64,000 bases of DNA from JBBITI01 sp963735055 (GTDB lineage Bacteria > Chloroflexota > Dehalococcoidia > Dehalococcoidales > UBA2162): positions 1 through 64,000 of the forward strand of contig CAVTJN010000009.1 of the NCBI GenBank assembly GCA_963735055.1, in the 5' to 3' direction. Made by a program: the position numbers and the translations under genes. The notes under the pieces were generated by a model that did no database searches, was not told the origin of the DNA, and worked only from the letters and a program-made list of their open reading frames with translations. The stretch's first letter is position 1, and each line of letters opens with the position of its first letter. Shown here one piece after another: positions 47,368 through 58,290 of this stretch.

Positions 47368-48094
47368 TCACTTCGCCCTCGGCATGGACGGGTAGGCCAG
47401 CGTGTCGAATATCCGGTGCGCGCCGCCCCCCCATTCCCGCCATTCCGTGCGACGGAACCGTAGGGACAAGGCGATGGCCGGTTCCAGGCCCGGCTGACGC
47501 CACTGATTCCTTACGCCGCGACGTTCGTCCACAAGGAACGCCCGGACCGCGTGCACCGGCACCGCCAGTCCGGTGTCCGACCCGGTCATCATGGTGTTGA
47601 TGCCCACCAGCCGGCCTTCGGCATCCACCAGCGGCCCGCCCGAGTTACCCGGCCGGAGAAGCAGGTTGACGGCGACCAGGTCACGGGCAAAGGATACGCC
47701 GCAGGTACTCCCCGCCACCCCCCATGACAATGCCGGCCGTAGCGACGCCCCGGACGCCCCAGGGGTGTCCCAGGGCCATGACAAACTGCCCGGGTTCAAG
47801 GTGGGTCGAGTCGCCCAGGGCGATCGGCGGAGAGTCCCTCCGCCTCAACGGACAGCGCCGCCAGGTCGCGGTCCCGGTCGATGGCAAGCACCCGGGCGGC
47901 CAGCCGGCGGCCGTCGGGCAGGGTTACCCCGGCGCGGCCGCCGTGACTATAATGTGGGCGTTGGTGACGATCAGCCCCCCGGCCTGCCAGACAATACCCC
48001 CCGCCCCGCCGCTCCGGCCGTCCCTCACCTCCACCAGGCTTGCCCTTACCCGGTCCACCAGGACCGCCATTTCCTCGTTCAATTGAGCCAGCAT
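47368..48094 (-). CDS. HtrA-like trypsin-fold protease without PDZ, frame broken 3 times
   Basis: Joined segments read MLAQLNEEMAVLVDRVRASL, IVWQAGGLIVTNAHI (catalytic His), VLAIDRDRDLAALSVEAEG (Asp), IALGDSTHLEPGQFVMALGH and LLRPGNSGGPLVDAEGRLVG (Ser). The frame changes near 47926, 47838 and 47700. All three catalytic residues remain. The ATG at 48094 follows GAGGTG. No PDZ domain follows and the C-terminal 40 residues look unconserved, so the true end is uncertain. It lies downstream of a PDZ-containing homologue. Confidence 0.72.
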
Positions 48095-48464
48095 CTCGTG
48101 CACCTCAAGAAGCGTTAGCGACTGATTCCGCCCCCGTTCCCCATTCCCGTGGCCCCCCGTGTCACCGACGGGACGGGACATCCGCCAATCGTTCTGCCTG
48201 CCCCCCGCGAGGGGAGCGTCGAAGGGTCACCTCCGAACGGGATGCCCACTTCGTCCCTTATCGTCATTCCCGGGCTGGGAATCCAGCGTCCGTCGACCGA
48301 TCGGTGGCCCGGCCATCCACACCCCATGTCATTCGAGGACTCCCTCGAGCGTTCGCGGAGCCGTCGAGGACAAGCGATCAATCCGGGATGCCACTGTTGG
48401 TGGTCCTGGATTCCCTCAAGGAATGGAACCTGAGGAATGACGAGGGAGTCGCCACGCCCCCACC
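48095..48464. other. Repeat-rich intergenic region
   Basis: 370 nt between the two protease genes. Contains TTCCCGGGCTGGGAATCCAG (near 48268), GGCCCGGCCATCCACACC and TGGATTCCCTCAAGGAATGG (near 48410), members of the dispersed palindromic repeats. No gene. Confidence 0.5.
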
Positions 48465-49360
48465 CTACGGCCTCTCCCCAATCGTCGCCCGGCGTTCCTG
48501 CACCTGGCCCGCCCGCAGCACCCGGATATCAACCTCCCGGCCGATCTGGTCCTTGCCCAGGAGCGCCATCAGGTCGTCCCAGTGCCGCACCGGCTGCTGG
48601 CCGAGAGTTAGAATGGTGTCACCGAGTACCAGGCCGGCCCGGTCGCCGGGACTGCCGGCGTCGACCGAGATGATCAGCAGGCCGGTCTCCTGGCCGATCT
48701 GGCGGGCCAGTTCCGCCGGGAGACGCACCGGCTGGATGCCGACCCCGAGGTAGCCCCGGGATATCCGGCCGCGCTTCAGCAGTTCGTCAACGACCTGCCG
48801 CACCGTGGCCGTGGGCACGGCGACCGTGGTATCCCGGAGGAGCCCCGACGGTGTTCATGCCGATCACCTTGCCTTCCACCGTAACCAGCGGCCCCCCGGA
48901 GAACCCCGGGTAGGACGATGTATCGGCCTGCAGGTAGTGGGCGATGGCGCCCCCCGCCCCCGTCCGCCAGGCTTCGCCGAGGGCGCTGTATGATACCCAT
49001 GGCGGCCCGGACCGTCTTACCGGGACGGCCCAGGACAAGCACGATATGCCCGACCCGCAGCTCCTCGGCCCCGGTCCACACCGCCGGGGTGGCGGTCTTG
49101 GTATCGATCCGCAGCAGGGCCAGATCGGTGGTCGGGTCCCGGCCGACCAGCGTCGCCTGGACCAACGTCCCGTCACTCAGCCCGACGCCGATATTCTCGT
49201 CGCTGGTAAGGACGTGATTAGCCGTAACCACCAGACCGTCCGGCGACCAGATGATGCCGCTGGCGGGCAAGCGCCGGCGGCCCTCGACCCGCACCACTTT
49301 ATCGGCCACCGATGCCACCGCGGCCGCCAGATCAGTCGATAGCGTTGATAGGATTCCCAT
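48465..49360 (-). CDS. HtrA-like protease with PDZ domain, frame broken twice
   Basis: About 298 residues from MGILSTLSTDLAAAVASVAD, with GLVVTANHVLT (His), DPTTDLALLRI (Asp), SYPGFSGGPLVTVEGKVIG (Ser), and a C-terminal PDZ domain starting GYLGVGIQPVRLP and containing VDAGSPGDRAGLVLGD. The frame changes near 48985 and 48830. The start at 49360 has GGGAGG upstream. No signal peptide is obvious, so it may be cytoplasmic or its export unusual. Two homologues in a row suggest a duplication. Confidence 0.78.
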
Positions 49361-49758
49361 GCTCGAACCTCCCCGTTTTTCCAATGCCTTGGTACATTCA
49401 GTACCAGCATCAAGTGTCACCCTCGTTAGCTCACTCGTTTCATCCGTCATGGCCGGTCCGGACTGGTCAGCCTGCCTGCCCACCTGGATTCCGCTTACGC
49501 AGGAATGACATCCTGTAGCGGCAGCTGGTCTGCCCCCGCCATCCAGCCAGCAAGCGGACGTGGGGTCGAAGGAAGCGGAGCGGCGTCGAAGGAAGCGTCA
49601 TACACTCCATACTAGCCCGCGGGTGTCCGCCGGGACATCAGGAGATCTATCAGGGGGTACCTGGAAGAAAGGTCAGGCCGCAGCCTGATGGTTTTGGATT
49701 TGGTTATTTGGAATTTGTTTCGTATTTAGTATTTAGCATTTTAGTGTTTGCGCCACAG
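49361..49758. other. Intergenic region with AT-rich repeat
   Basis: 398 nt. At 49488-49506 a diverged palindrome (ATTCC...GGAAT) and at 49690-49745 an AT-rich block (TTTCGTATTTAGTATTTAGC) that is the reverse complement of the 44925-44990 repeat type. It carries no gene. Confidence 0.6.
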
Positions 49759-50393
49759 CTACAACCTCATCATCCCCATCCTGGTGGCCATGGTGACGGC
49801 CTGCGTCCGGCTCTGGGCGCCCATCTTCCCCAGAATCGAGTTCACGTGGAACTTGACCGTGTGTTCGCTGATGTGAAGGACGGCCGCGATCGACTTATTG
49901 GAAGAACCCTCGGCCACCAGTTGCAGGATCTGCAGTTCGCGCGGGGTGAGGTCCTCCACCGGACGCATCGGTTCGGAGACGGCGGGAGAGGCCACGGGCC
50001 CGGCCAGCCGGCCGTCGATGATTTTCAGTCCTTCAGCCACCGCCCTGATGGCGGCCCCAGGCCGGCCCGCCCCACGCTGCGGGGCAGGACCCCCCGGGCC
50101 CCGTGACTCCAGGCCAGCCGCGCCGCCTCATCGGTGGCGACGATGGCGATGACCGGCTTGTCCAGGTCGGCCAGGACGGCCAGACGTTCCGGGGATTCGG
50201 AGACATCCCAGACCACGATATCCGGGCCATAGAGAGCGATATCGTCAACGAGCCGGTCGCTGTCCGGCGTCTGCCCGACGACCGAAAGGCCGGGGAGTTC
50301 GCCGACCAGCGCGGCCAACCCCGCCCGGGTCAGGCTCTCTTCGGCAACCACCAGCACGCGAAGCGGACAGAATCTGACAGGCTCATTACCCAA
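49759..50393 (-). CDS. NarL/LuxR-family response regulator, one frame change
   Basis: About 211 residues: receiver-like domain (LRVLVVAEESLTRAGLAALV, DIVVWDVS with the presumptive phosphoacceptor) and a LuxR-type helix-turn-helix (LTPRELQILQLVAEG, SIAAVLHISEHTVKFHVNSI). One extra base near 50055 separates ARGVLPRSVGRAGLG from RAVAEGLKIIDGRLAG. The acidic pocket reads AEE where DD is usual. No histidine kinase lies next to it. It is upstream of the protease genes on the same strand. Confidence 0.82.
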
Positions 50394-50585
50394 GTATCAG
50401 CGCACCCCACCGCCGAAGTCAAACTGCCCCGGGTGAACATAAGCGCGGGTGCGAATTGGTCAAGAAGGGAGGTGACATAACACGGGACTAGGGCAAAGGG
50501 CTTCGGAAAGCGCGGCTTCTGACCGACCCCCTAAAGGTCGGGAGATCAGCCTCGGCGGCGCAGGAATGCCTCGACGAGAGGCCGA

Positions 50586-53500
50586 TCAACCTCTGTTCTT
50601 GATCCAGGCGGTCAATACGGGGCCTTCCAGCCTTAGAGTGGTGTTACCCTCTCTGATGTAAACGTCCTTTCCGTCAAGGTGAGCTATTTCTCTGCTCTTT
50701 TCGACGTTGACCACACATACCTGCTTGCTCTCGACGTTTTCGAAAACGACCTTTACCTTCCCCGTGGGCGGTGGCACGAACCGACTGGCAAGGAGACTAT
50801 GGATCTTCTGCTCAAGCCCATCTCTGTCGCGCTTGTTGCAGAGGGCATAATCCTTGTCCAACCCAGCTACTTGGCCAGAGTCGGACACTCCTACCAGGAG
50901 ACTCCCTCCTTCTGTGTTCAAAAAGGCCGCGATCGTCTTGAGGCTAGCTACCAGAACCCCAGCGTTCTTCTGCCCAGTCTGGGAGTCAGCCTCCAGCGTC
51001 TCCTTGAACTCGAGTTTTTCACCTTCTCCCTGTGCGATGAGTGCCAGAACCGGATTGGACCTCCAATAATCGGGCCCTTTTGTCATCACTAATTCACATC
51101 TTGTCAGGTAATCTCTGTACTTCTGTTCGATCTCCGCCATTAATCCCTGCGCTTCAGCCAGTTTAGGGTAGCGACGGCAGTACCATAGTTCGACTTCCCT
51201 AACATCCTCCTCATTCAACCCGTATATCTCGTATATCAACGCGTCTATTCCCTTCTGGTCAGTTGAGTAGTCGTATCTGCCGTCAGTCTTCTGCATCCCG
51301 ACTATACCCTCGACCAAGACCGTAATCGCCGCCGAGAACTCTTCCGGTATTCGCTCCGGCAGCACCGCGGTCTTTTAATATCCTCAACCTGAGTATGCAC
51401 TGTGTGGTCCGTGTAGCATTTCTGCAGGTATCGCGATAGGGTAGAAGCCATCAACGCTATCATGACAGACTCAGGGAACTTGTCTTGGTAAATGGCTGAC
51501 CCCTCAGTGTCGAAGACACTCTTGGAGTTGAACCGGTAGGTTGGAGCATAAAACCCAGTTCTTGAGAAGCTAATACCATTCTTGAAATAAAAGCCCGGGT
51601 TTCTTACGACTGCGGCGAGAGTAGTCTCATCCTTCTTACCGATCTTCTCCTCTTCCTTCTTCCGTCTCTTGACATCCGCTATTGTCGCCTTCCGCAAGCG
51701 TTGCACGGCATCTCGTGACCAGTCTATGAAGTACTGGGTGGGGACAAAATAGTTTGGAAGCCAACCTCCATCAGGGTCACTCTCTCCGCCTTTGTCATAA
51801 GGAGTCGAAATGCCGCCGACCGTACTTGCCTGGGTCAACTCCATTGAGCCTCTCAGTCGGCGCAAGACCATCCAGCTCTCCCTCGGTGAGCAATTCCCTC
51901 TCATCCAGCGTCTGGTAGGTGCCACGAGCTCCGATCCGCTTACGAAGGTAGTACTCATTGTCTCCCGTTTGCAGACCGACTTTGACTTCTGCCAGCTTGC
52001 CCAGACGAACAAAACGTTTGTCGGCTACTCATGTAGTCCCTGTAGACGTGGCGAACCGACAAAGAACGAGAGGTTATCATAGGTGGCAACCAGTTGCTGG
52101 CGATACGTGTAACGAGCATAAGTCGTTGTAGTACAGTCCGGACCCCGGGCACTGATGGCAAGCAGATTCTGCTCCAAGGTTTTCCAGTCAGCCGCGGGGA
52201 ACATTTCGCAAGTCTCCCGCAGTCAACTCATGACCTTCTGTTGAGCTCATTTGGGTCGTCGAGAGTATACAAGTGTTGACCGTCGCATCGACATTCACGA
52301 TGGCAGGTCCAGAAGAGCATGCATCACCTGTGTTTCATTCAAAAGCCTCTTTCGTAAAGGTCTGTGAGTACGAATGGTCCTCCAGGTATCGGAGACTATG
52401 TAGGTCAGGACTCCGCCTTGTCTTAACAGCTGCAAGCCACGGGCGACAAACAGCCCGTAGCTGTCCTTGCTTTGTGAGTCCTCCCCCTTGACCTTCGGAA
52501 AGTACTGAAACCGCAACGGGTCTTCACATGAAATGCCATAAGGCGGGTTCGCGATGACTGACGTCAAAGCCGCCGCCGGCAAACACATCGACAAAACGCA
52601 CAGCCCAGTCGAAGCCGCTCACCTCTGCGCCGGCGCGTACCCAGAGGCGTGTCTGGTCTTCGAGATTCCCTATCTCCTTCTTGATCGCAGCCTTTTCCCC
52701 GGGTAGGCGGGTACGCATGTAGGCCGTCGTCTTCTCTCTCACCTGCTTTGCGAGTTCGCCTACAATAGCTTGCTGTGAGGCTTTGAGGGGATCAGGAGCG
52801 GTAAGACTGTCCCCAGCCTCAATCTTGAAATCAAGATTCGAAGAGGCTCTGGTCTTCGCCCCCGATATTCGACAGCCAAGGTGAGCCAGAGCCGCAATCT
52901 GGCTATGTTGACGGCAAAGGAATCTATGTCGACGCCGTACAGGTTGTTCTGAATCACCTCCAACTTAAGGTGGTAGTCATCGCGGTCGGTTGGGTTCAGC
53001 GACTTGGTATCCAGCAGACGCGTCAGCTGATGAAGCTCGTGCAGCATGCCAACCAAGTACGCCTCACCGCCACAGGCTGGGTCGCACACGCGGATGCTAC
53101 TGAGCTTGCCTAACACCGTCCTGGCCTCATGGATGCCAAGGCCAGCCACATCGTGCCGGTCTACCAAGTTCTCGTACCCTCCCAGGTGGGCTTTCAATGC
53201 CTCACGGCACATGAACGACACGACTGCTTTGGGCGTGTAGTAGCTGCCGGTCTCGTGGCGTCCGGTAACCAGCCTCTCGAAGATTTTACCCAACATCTCT
53301 GGGTCGACCGCTACTTCCACATCAAGTGGCGTGCTCTCCATTACCGTGAAATTGAATGCTCCAAACAACTCCTCCAGAATCTTGTCGAAACACTCGTCAG
53401 GAATGGTGATCTTGGAGCTCTATCATCGGTCTCCTCTTCGAAAAGGCCTCCGTTAAGGTACGGCACATCTCCTATGAGGTTGTTTAGAACACCTTTTGAG

Positions 53501-54372
53501 TTTATGCCGACGATGTTCACGTTGCTGCTGTTGTTCAGACCAGCGAAGAACAGGACCTTCAACCTATCACGGTAGAAGCTGTCGCCGTGATCTTTTCTTT
53601 TCAGATAGTCATGCCACAGCGAGCTTAAGTAGTCGGTTTTCGAATCAAACTTCAGCCACCCCTTCTTTTGGATGAAGGCTATGAACATTAGGCGGTTGAA
53701 CAGCCTTTGGGTATAATAGTCGTTTCTGCTCCTCGTTCTGAATGCCTTCAATACGGTTCTCGACGTAATCGAATACCTCCTTGTACGCCTTAAAGAACTT
53801 GTCAGTGACGGCTTCGACGTCAAATGCTTTCTGCCATTCTGCAATCCAGGTCTCACGTTGCCAGGAATCTTCGTATTGAAGAGCAGGCAGATTGAACTCG
53901 CATACTGTCCTCACCGGGTCCCCGGGATGCCAACTGAACGTTGCCATCTGGAGCCGAATGGCCTCGTCGCCCTGGAAGTGGGCGAAAGTGAAGCCATCGT
54001 CTCCGTACAGGCAGATGAAAAGCAGGTTCTCCAGATCCCAATACGGTGTGTCAGACCGTTGACCGTGTTTCTTCGCCACCAGACAGCGCAAAACCTGCCG
54101 AAGGGTCACGACCGAAACGTCCGGAATGGCGAAATCCACCACGAATATGCCCCATGGCTGCGGGTCGGCGAACGGCCGGAGCTGATGAATGAGGCCGTCT
54201 TTGAGTCGATTGCGGACGTCCTCGGAGAGATTAAGGTCTGAGCCGGTCCATTCGAAAGTGATATCACCGAAGTCTGCTTGTGGGAGCTGCCAGTTCAGCT
54301 CCTCGCGAAAAAGGTGAGAAGCGAATCGACGTTCGTGATCTCACGGACTTTTTGCTCGGCGATCATAGCCAT
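50586..54372 (-). CDS. Eco57I-type N6-adenine DNA methyltransferase with C-terminal AlbA/Schlafen-like domain; about ten frame changes
   Basis: About 1260 residues joined. Order: N-terminal helical region (MAMIAEQKVREITNVDSLLTFF), QRLFNRLMFIAFIQKKGWL, the SYYTPKAVVSFM segment, motif I DPACGGEAYLVG, LYGVDIDSFAVNIARLRLW, motif IV ANPPYG, a specificity region (VRLGKLAEVKVGLQTGDNEY), and a C-terminal domain EKLEFKETL...TIAAFLNTEGGSLLVGVSD, the AlbA_2 signature. Frame changes lie near 54310, 53725, 53415, 52843, 52555, 52285, 52198, 52030, 51795 and 51375; several are in homopolymers (5 T where 6 are needed at 54308-54312). The start is 6 nt after the helicase stop, with AAGGGG upstream. Likely modifies adenine in a target sequence and may also restrict. 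Confidence 0.78.
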
Positions 54373-54378
54373 GCCCCT

Positions 54379-57300
54379 TTACGAAAGCTCCATCCACGCC
54401 TTGAGAACGGCCTTGACACCGACCGGCGCCTGCACTGCCTTGAAGTAGGTATTCTTGATGTGCGTTTCGATTTTCCGACGAATCTCGGACAGAGCCTCGT
54501 CCTGGACAGAGCGACGGCGTGGCGTACCAGGCGTGCTGCGAACCAATTTGATGAACTCATCAGGACCTTCGACGACCTTCTCGTCAGCCAGGTTGTAGAG
54601 GTACCACTGAGTGTGCCCGGCCACTTCGGTCCATCGGATTTCTTCGTCGGGGCTTTTTGCCTCGAATCCCGGCGCCGGCAAGGCGTAGCAGAAAAATACC
54701 GCTTTGGCTCCTGGCGATGGGTGTTGTTTGCCACTGAACACTCGTCCCGGGAACATCGCCAGACGTTCCTCAAGCCCGGGGTTCTCCTGGAGCAACTTCT
54801 GGTATTCCAGTTGCATTGCTTCCGAAGTCGTTGTGGTCCCCTCGTACTCGTGCAGGAAATCTTTTAGCGCATCGTAATCGTCGTCGGGCTTGAGCAGCTT
54901 CTTCCCCTGTATGCCGAAAGCTTTGGATATCTTGAGGGTCTTGCTGGACACTCGCTGATAGAGCTTGGATCAGCCTCTCGAGCTCGTCGGGAGGCAGGAA
55001 ATTCCAGTAAGCCACGGTACCTCGTTCGGTCCTCCGTTCTGGATGGTCCTTAATAAGGGCCTGCGCTACGCCGGGATTGAGGCGTCGGTCGACGTGTCCA
55101 ATTCTCTGCATGAGCCGTACGGGATTCCAGTGGAGATCGTAGTTGATGAGACGCGTGGCATCCTGTAGATTCAGGCCCTCGGAGAGGACATCGGTGGATA
55201 TCAGGACGCGTGTCTCACCGAGTTTCTTAGACGCTAGGGACCCGGTCGTTTCGCCGTTATAGTATGGGGCAAACTGAGTGATTATCTCGCCACGGTCTCG
55301 TTTGTCCGAGCTGTCAACTTCATCAAGGCCCGTTACACCCGCGGTCTCCATCTCCCTTCTCAGATAACGGGCCGTGGTCATGAACTCAGTGAAGATAATG
55401 ACCTTGTGCTGTCTGGCAGGACCGGATCGGTGGTGACGATCCTGACGAAAGCTTTCAGCTTATCATCGTGGGCCGGCTTGAACTTCTTGAGCTCTTCGAG
55501 GAACCTCACAAGCTCGTCCAAATCAAGGTACGTCTCCTGAAGGATATCTTGGACCTTGTATTCGTCGCGGGGCAGCCTCTCAACTTCTCCAAGCATCTCG
55601 GCGGTTACGATATCTTCGCTGTCTTCATCTGGTTTCTCAGGGAGCAGTTCGAGTTGTTTTGCGTGCACGTACCCGATAAGAGCGGCGTGTCGGCCCATCC
55701 AGCGTTCGAGGAGCCTCTTTTCATTCTCAGCCTCGCTGTTCTTGGTGACAAAGGACAGCATCTTCAACAGCAGCTCCTGGCATGAAGACTCAAAGGCGAC
55801 CGCAGAGCTTTCAAACCTCTTGAGGAACAGTATTCGGATAAGCCGGACCAGTTGCTTCTGACGGTTCTCTTCGAAGGGGTCGATGCTGGCGTCCGGGCCT
55901 TTGTAATAGAACAGGGGATAATACATTGCCAGCGAGAACAGTGGCTTTCTCTGGCAAAAGCTTCCTCTATCATTTCGAGCAGACTTCCGTAGGTCTTCTT
56001 TAAGAGTAGTTCACGACCTGCGGATCTTCACGCTTGGGGAAGATGACGTTCGACCCGCCGTGCAGCTTCTGGCTCTTCTCAACATAACCCCGGCTACGCT
56101 GGACCACCAGCGCTCGAAACAAAGCATCGTTGAAGAGGACCCTCTGCGGCTTCTGCCTGGTTCGTCAACGCGGCCTCAACGATGTCCTTGGTCTTCTCGA
56201 CCAGAGTCTTCTCGAGTTCCTTTTCCAGCCTCAGGAAATGGCCGGGGACGGAGTGAATACCCAGTGGAGCCGCTTTGAAATAGTCGGAGCGTCTTTGGGT
56301 AAACACCTCAATCATGTGCTGAAGGTCGCGGAGAGTGTTGTTAATTGGTGTAGCGGTCAGAAAGAAGACCGTCTTGCCTTCGCATAAGTGGTACAGTCTC
56401 CAGTAGTGGGTCTTGTCAATCACGCCCGGATTACGGAAATGATGGGCTTCGTCGATCACCACCACGTCGGCCAGTTCCGTGATCCGCTTGAGCTTGCTCG
56501 GGATAATCGCTACCGCGAAGCAGGTCCGTGTGGTTAAAGATGCTCAGGCTGCTGAAATCCTGGACAATACCGAGATCCGGGGTAAAGTCCTTGATATGTT
56601 TTTCCCACACCGGCTTGCGCGGCAGCCTTTGGAACGAACAGTGCAACCCGCTTTCGTTCATACATGATCAGGCGTTCGATGAGCATCAGGCCGATGAGGG
56701 TCTTGCCGAGACCCACGCCGTCGCATAGGAAGGCTCCTCCGAACTGATCGGAAATCTTCAGGAGCGCCTGATACCCCTCTTTCTGGTACTGGTCGAGCTT
56801 TGGATAGAGCTGCGATTTGGTTTTCTCCCATTCGCCGGCCGTCAATTCGTGTCCCCGGAAGAACTCTTGAAGGGACTTGGCGTAGATTTCGAACGGGGAG
56901 TACTCCGGGTGTGACGTTCGATCACCTTCAGAAGCTCGGCACTGATGTCGTCTGCCCTGTTCCAGTGCTCGTCGAACCATTTCTGAAGGATCTCCACCTC
57001 ACGCCGGACTTGGATGTTCAACTCGACGTTGGTGGTTAGACCTGGCAAAGTGAGATTACTGGACCCGACGAGGGCGGCGGAACCGACAACAGCCTGCTTG
57101 CCGTGCGTAATGTACGCTTTAGCGTGGAACTTGTCTTTGGTGTAGACGCGGCATTGAATCTGCTTCTTTGTGAGGGCGTCAACTATCGCCGGAACGCCAT
57201 GGAGAAAGTCGTTGGTTTCCTTTTCTCCCTCGATACTGCCGTCCAGCACGTTCTTCGCGGCCTCGACCCCGGCCAGTAGAGCCTTCTTGGTGCGCATGGA

Positions 57301-57592
57301 CACCTCGTCGCCCATCAGGATTCTGAGGCCCTCTAGCTTCTGCCACTGTCCATCGAGGGCAACGAGGGCGCCAATCTCAAAGTAGCCGGTGGCGATATCG
57401 AAAGATGGGAAATGTCAGTCCACTCCCGCAGGTATTGCTTCACCTTCCAGTCGGCGTCGCTGTTGTCTACTATGAAGAGGTCGGCTCCGGAGGTCACCGG
57501 AGCGGTTTGCCCGCGCCTCTCCGAGCACGTGTTCCAAAAAGGGCGTCGCCCAAGCCGGCCTGTTCGCGGGGGGTGCGCTTAGGTCGTGTCAT
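54379..57592 (-). CDS. PLD-SNF2 helicase; about nine frame changes
   Basis: About 1070 residues joined. It opens MTRPKRTPREQAGLGDALFG, then FDIATGYFEIGAL and the phospholipase-D motif FHAKAY with GSSNLTLPGL (about residues 110-170), then helicase motifs: DGVGLGKT (I), VVIDEAHHFRN (II), FLTATPINN (III), STDVLSEGLNLQDA (V) and MQRIGHVDRR (VI). Frame changes occur near 57485, 57408, 56925, 56650, 56500, 56125, 55990, 55430 and 54960. The conserved motifs remain, so the breaks are probably sequencing indels. No strong Shine-Dalgarno precedes the ATG at 57592. It likely moves along DNA for the methyltransferase encoded next; the PLD domain may be a nuclease. Confidence 0.78.
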
Positions 57593-57805
57593 TGCCGTAG
57601 TCTCATCCAGCGGAACAGGCGAAAAACAGGGAGGTCCCTCTTCATAACCCTCGTCCCTTTAGTTAGCCGGATTATACGCCCGTCCTGGACTCTGCACAAG
57701 AGAATGACCCTCTGGAGTATCGAAACGCAAGTACCAGGAAGGCGGCGGGCCGATAAGAGGTGCCCCTGGATTCCCATCTGCACGGGAAGGTAGGGGAGTC
57801 GACGG

Positions 57806-58147
57806 CTACTCCACCCTTCTCATTTCCCAGACGGTGCCGGTGCGGTCGGGGCAGTGGACCCGGTAGACGTCGCGTTCGCCGTCGGTCCAGGACGGGAAAC
57901 CGAGCGCCGTCCGCCAGGTGTACAGCTCCATGACGTGCAGCAGGGCGTAGCACACGCCCTCCGGCCGGCGGTAGGGTATCCGGTCGTAATAGTAGGTGTC
58001 CCCCACATTGTGGCGGCACTGGCCGGTCTTTTCGACTACCTTGATCTCCAGCCGCCCCATCCCATCCCAGAGACGCCGATAGTCATCGTCGGTCATGCCG
58101 GCCGGGTCCAGACCGAGACGGATGTCTGACTTGTCGTTTTTCTCCAC
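57806..58147 (-). CDS. TIGR04076 family protein
   Basis: 113 residues: IKVVEKTGQCRHNVGDTYYYD, PEGVCYALLHVMELYTWRTALGF and YRVHCPDRTGTVWEMRRV match the TIGR04076 family. Start GTG 58147 with GGAGG 8 nt upstream; longer readings run through the palindromic repeats upstream. Function unknown. Confidence 0.8.
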   Translation of the reverse strand: MEKNDKSDIRLGLDPAGMTDDDYRRLWDGMGRLEIKVVEKTGQCRHNVGDTYYYDRIPYRRPEGVCYALLHVMELYTWRTALGFPSWTDGERDVYRVHCPDRTGTVWEMRRVE

Positions 58148-58167
58148 TGTCGTTACCTCCGGACTGG

Positions 58168-58273
58168 ATTCCCGCGTGCGTGGGAATGGCGTTATTGGTG
58201 GTCGTCGATTCCCGCGTCCGCGGGAATGACGATAGAACGAATCCTCCGTCTGGATTCCCACCTGCGTGGGAAT
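58168..58273. repeat. Cluster of three palindromic extragenic repeats
   Basis: Three 20-bp palindromes: 58168-58187 (ATTCCCGCGTGCGTGGGAAT), 58208-58227 (ATTCCCGCGTCCGCGGGAAT, same as 37910-37929) and 58254-58273 (ATTCCCACCTGCGTGGGAAT). Starts are 40 and 46 bp apart. Confidence 0.85.
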
Positions 58274-58290
58274 GGCCTAATAGCGCTGGA

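Noticed and set aside
50586..57592. Complete DISARM or BREX system
   Set aside because: No DrmA, DrmB (DUF1998), separate DrmC, PglZ, BrxC or BrxL is present in or near the pair.
58168..58273. CRISPR array
   Set aside because: The three units are palindromic, not identical, unevenly spaced, and lie in dispersed copies elsewhere; there are no cas genes.
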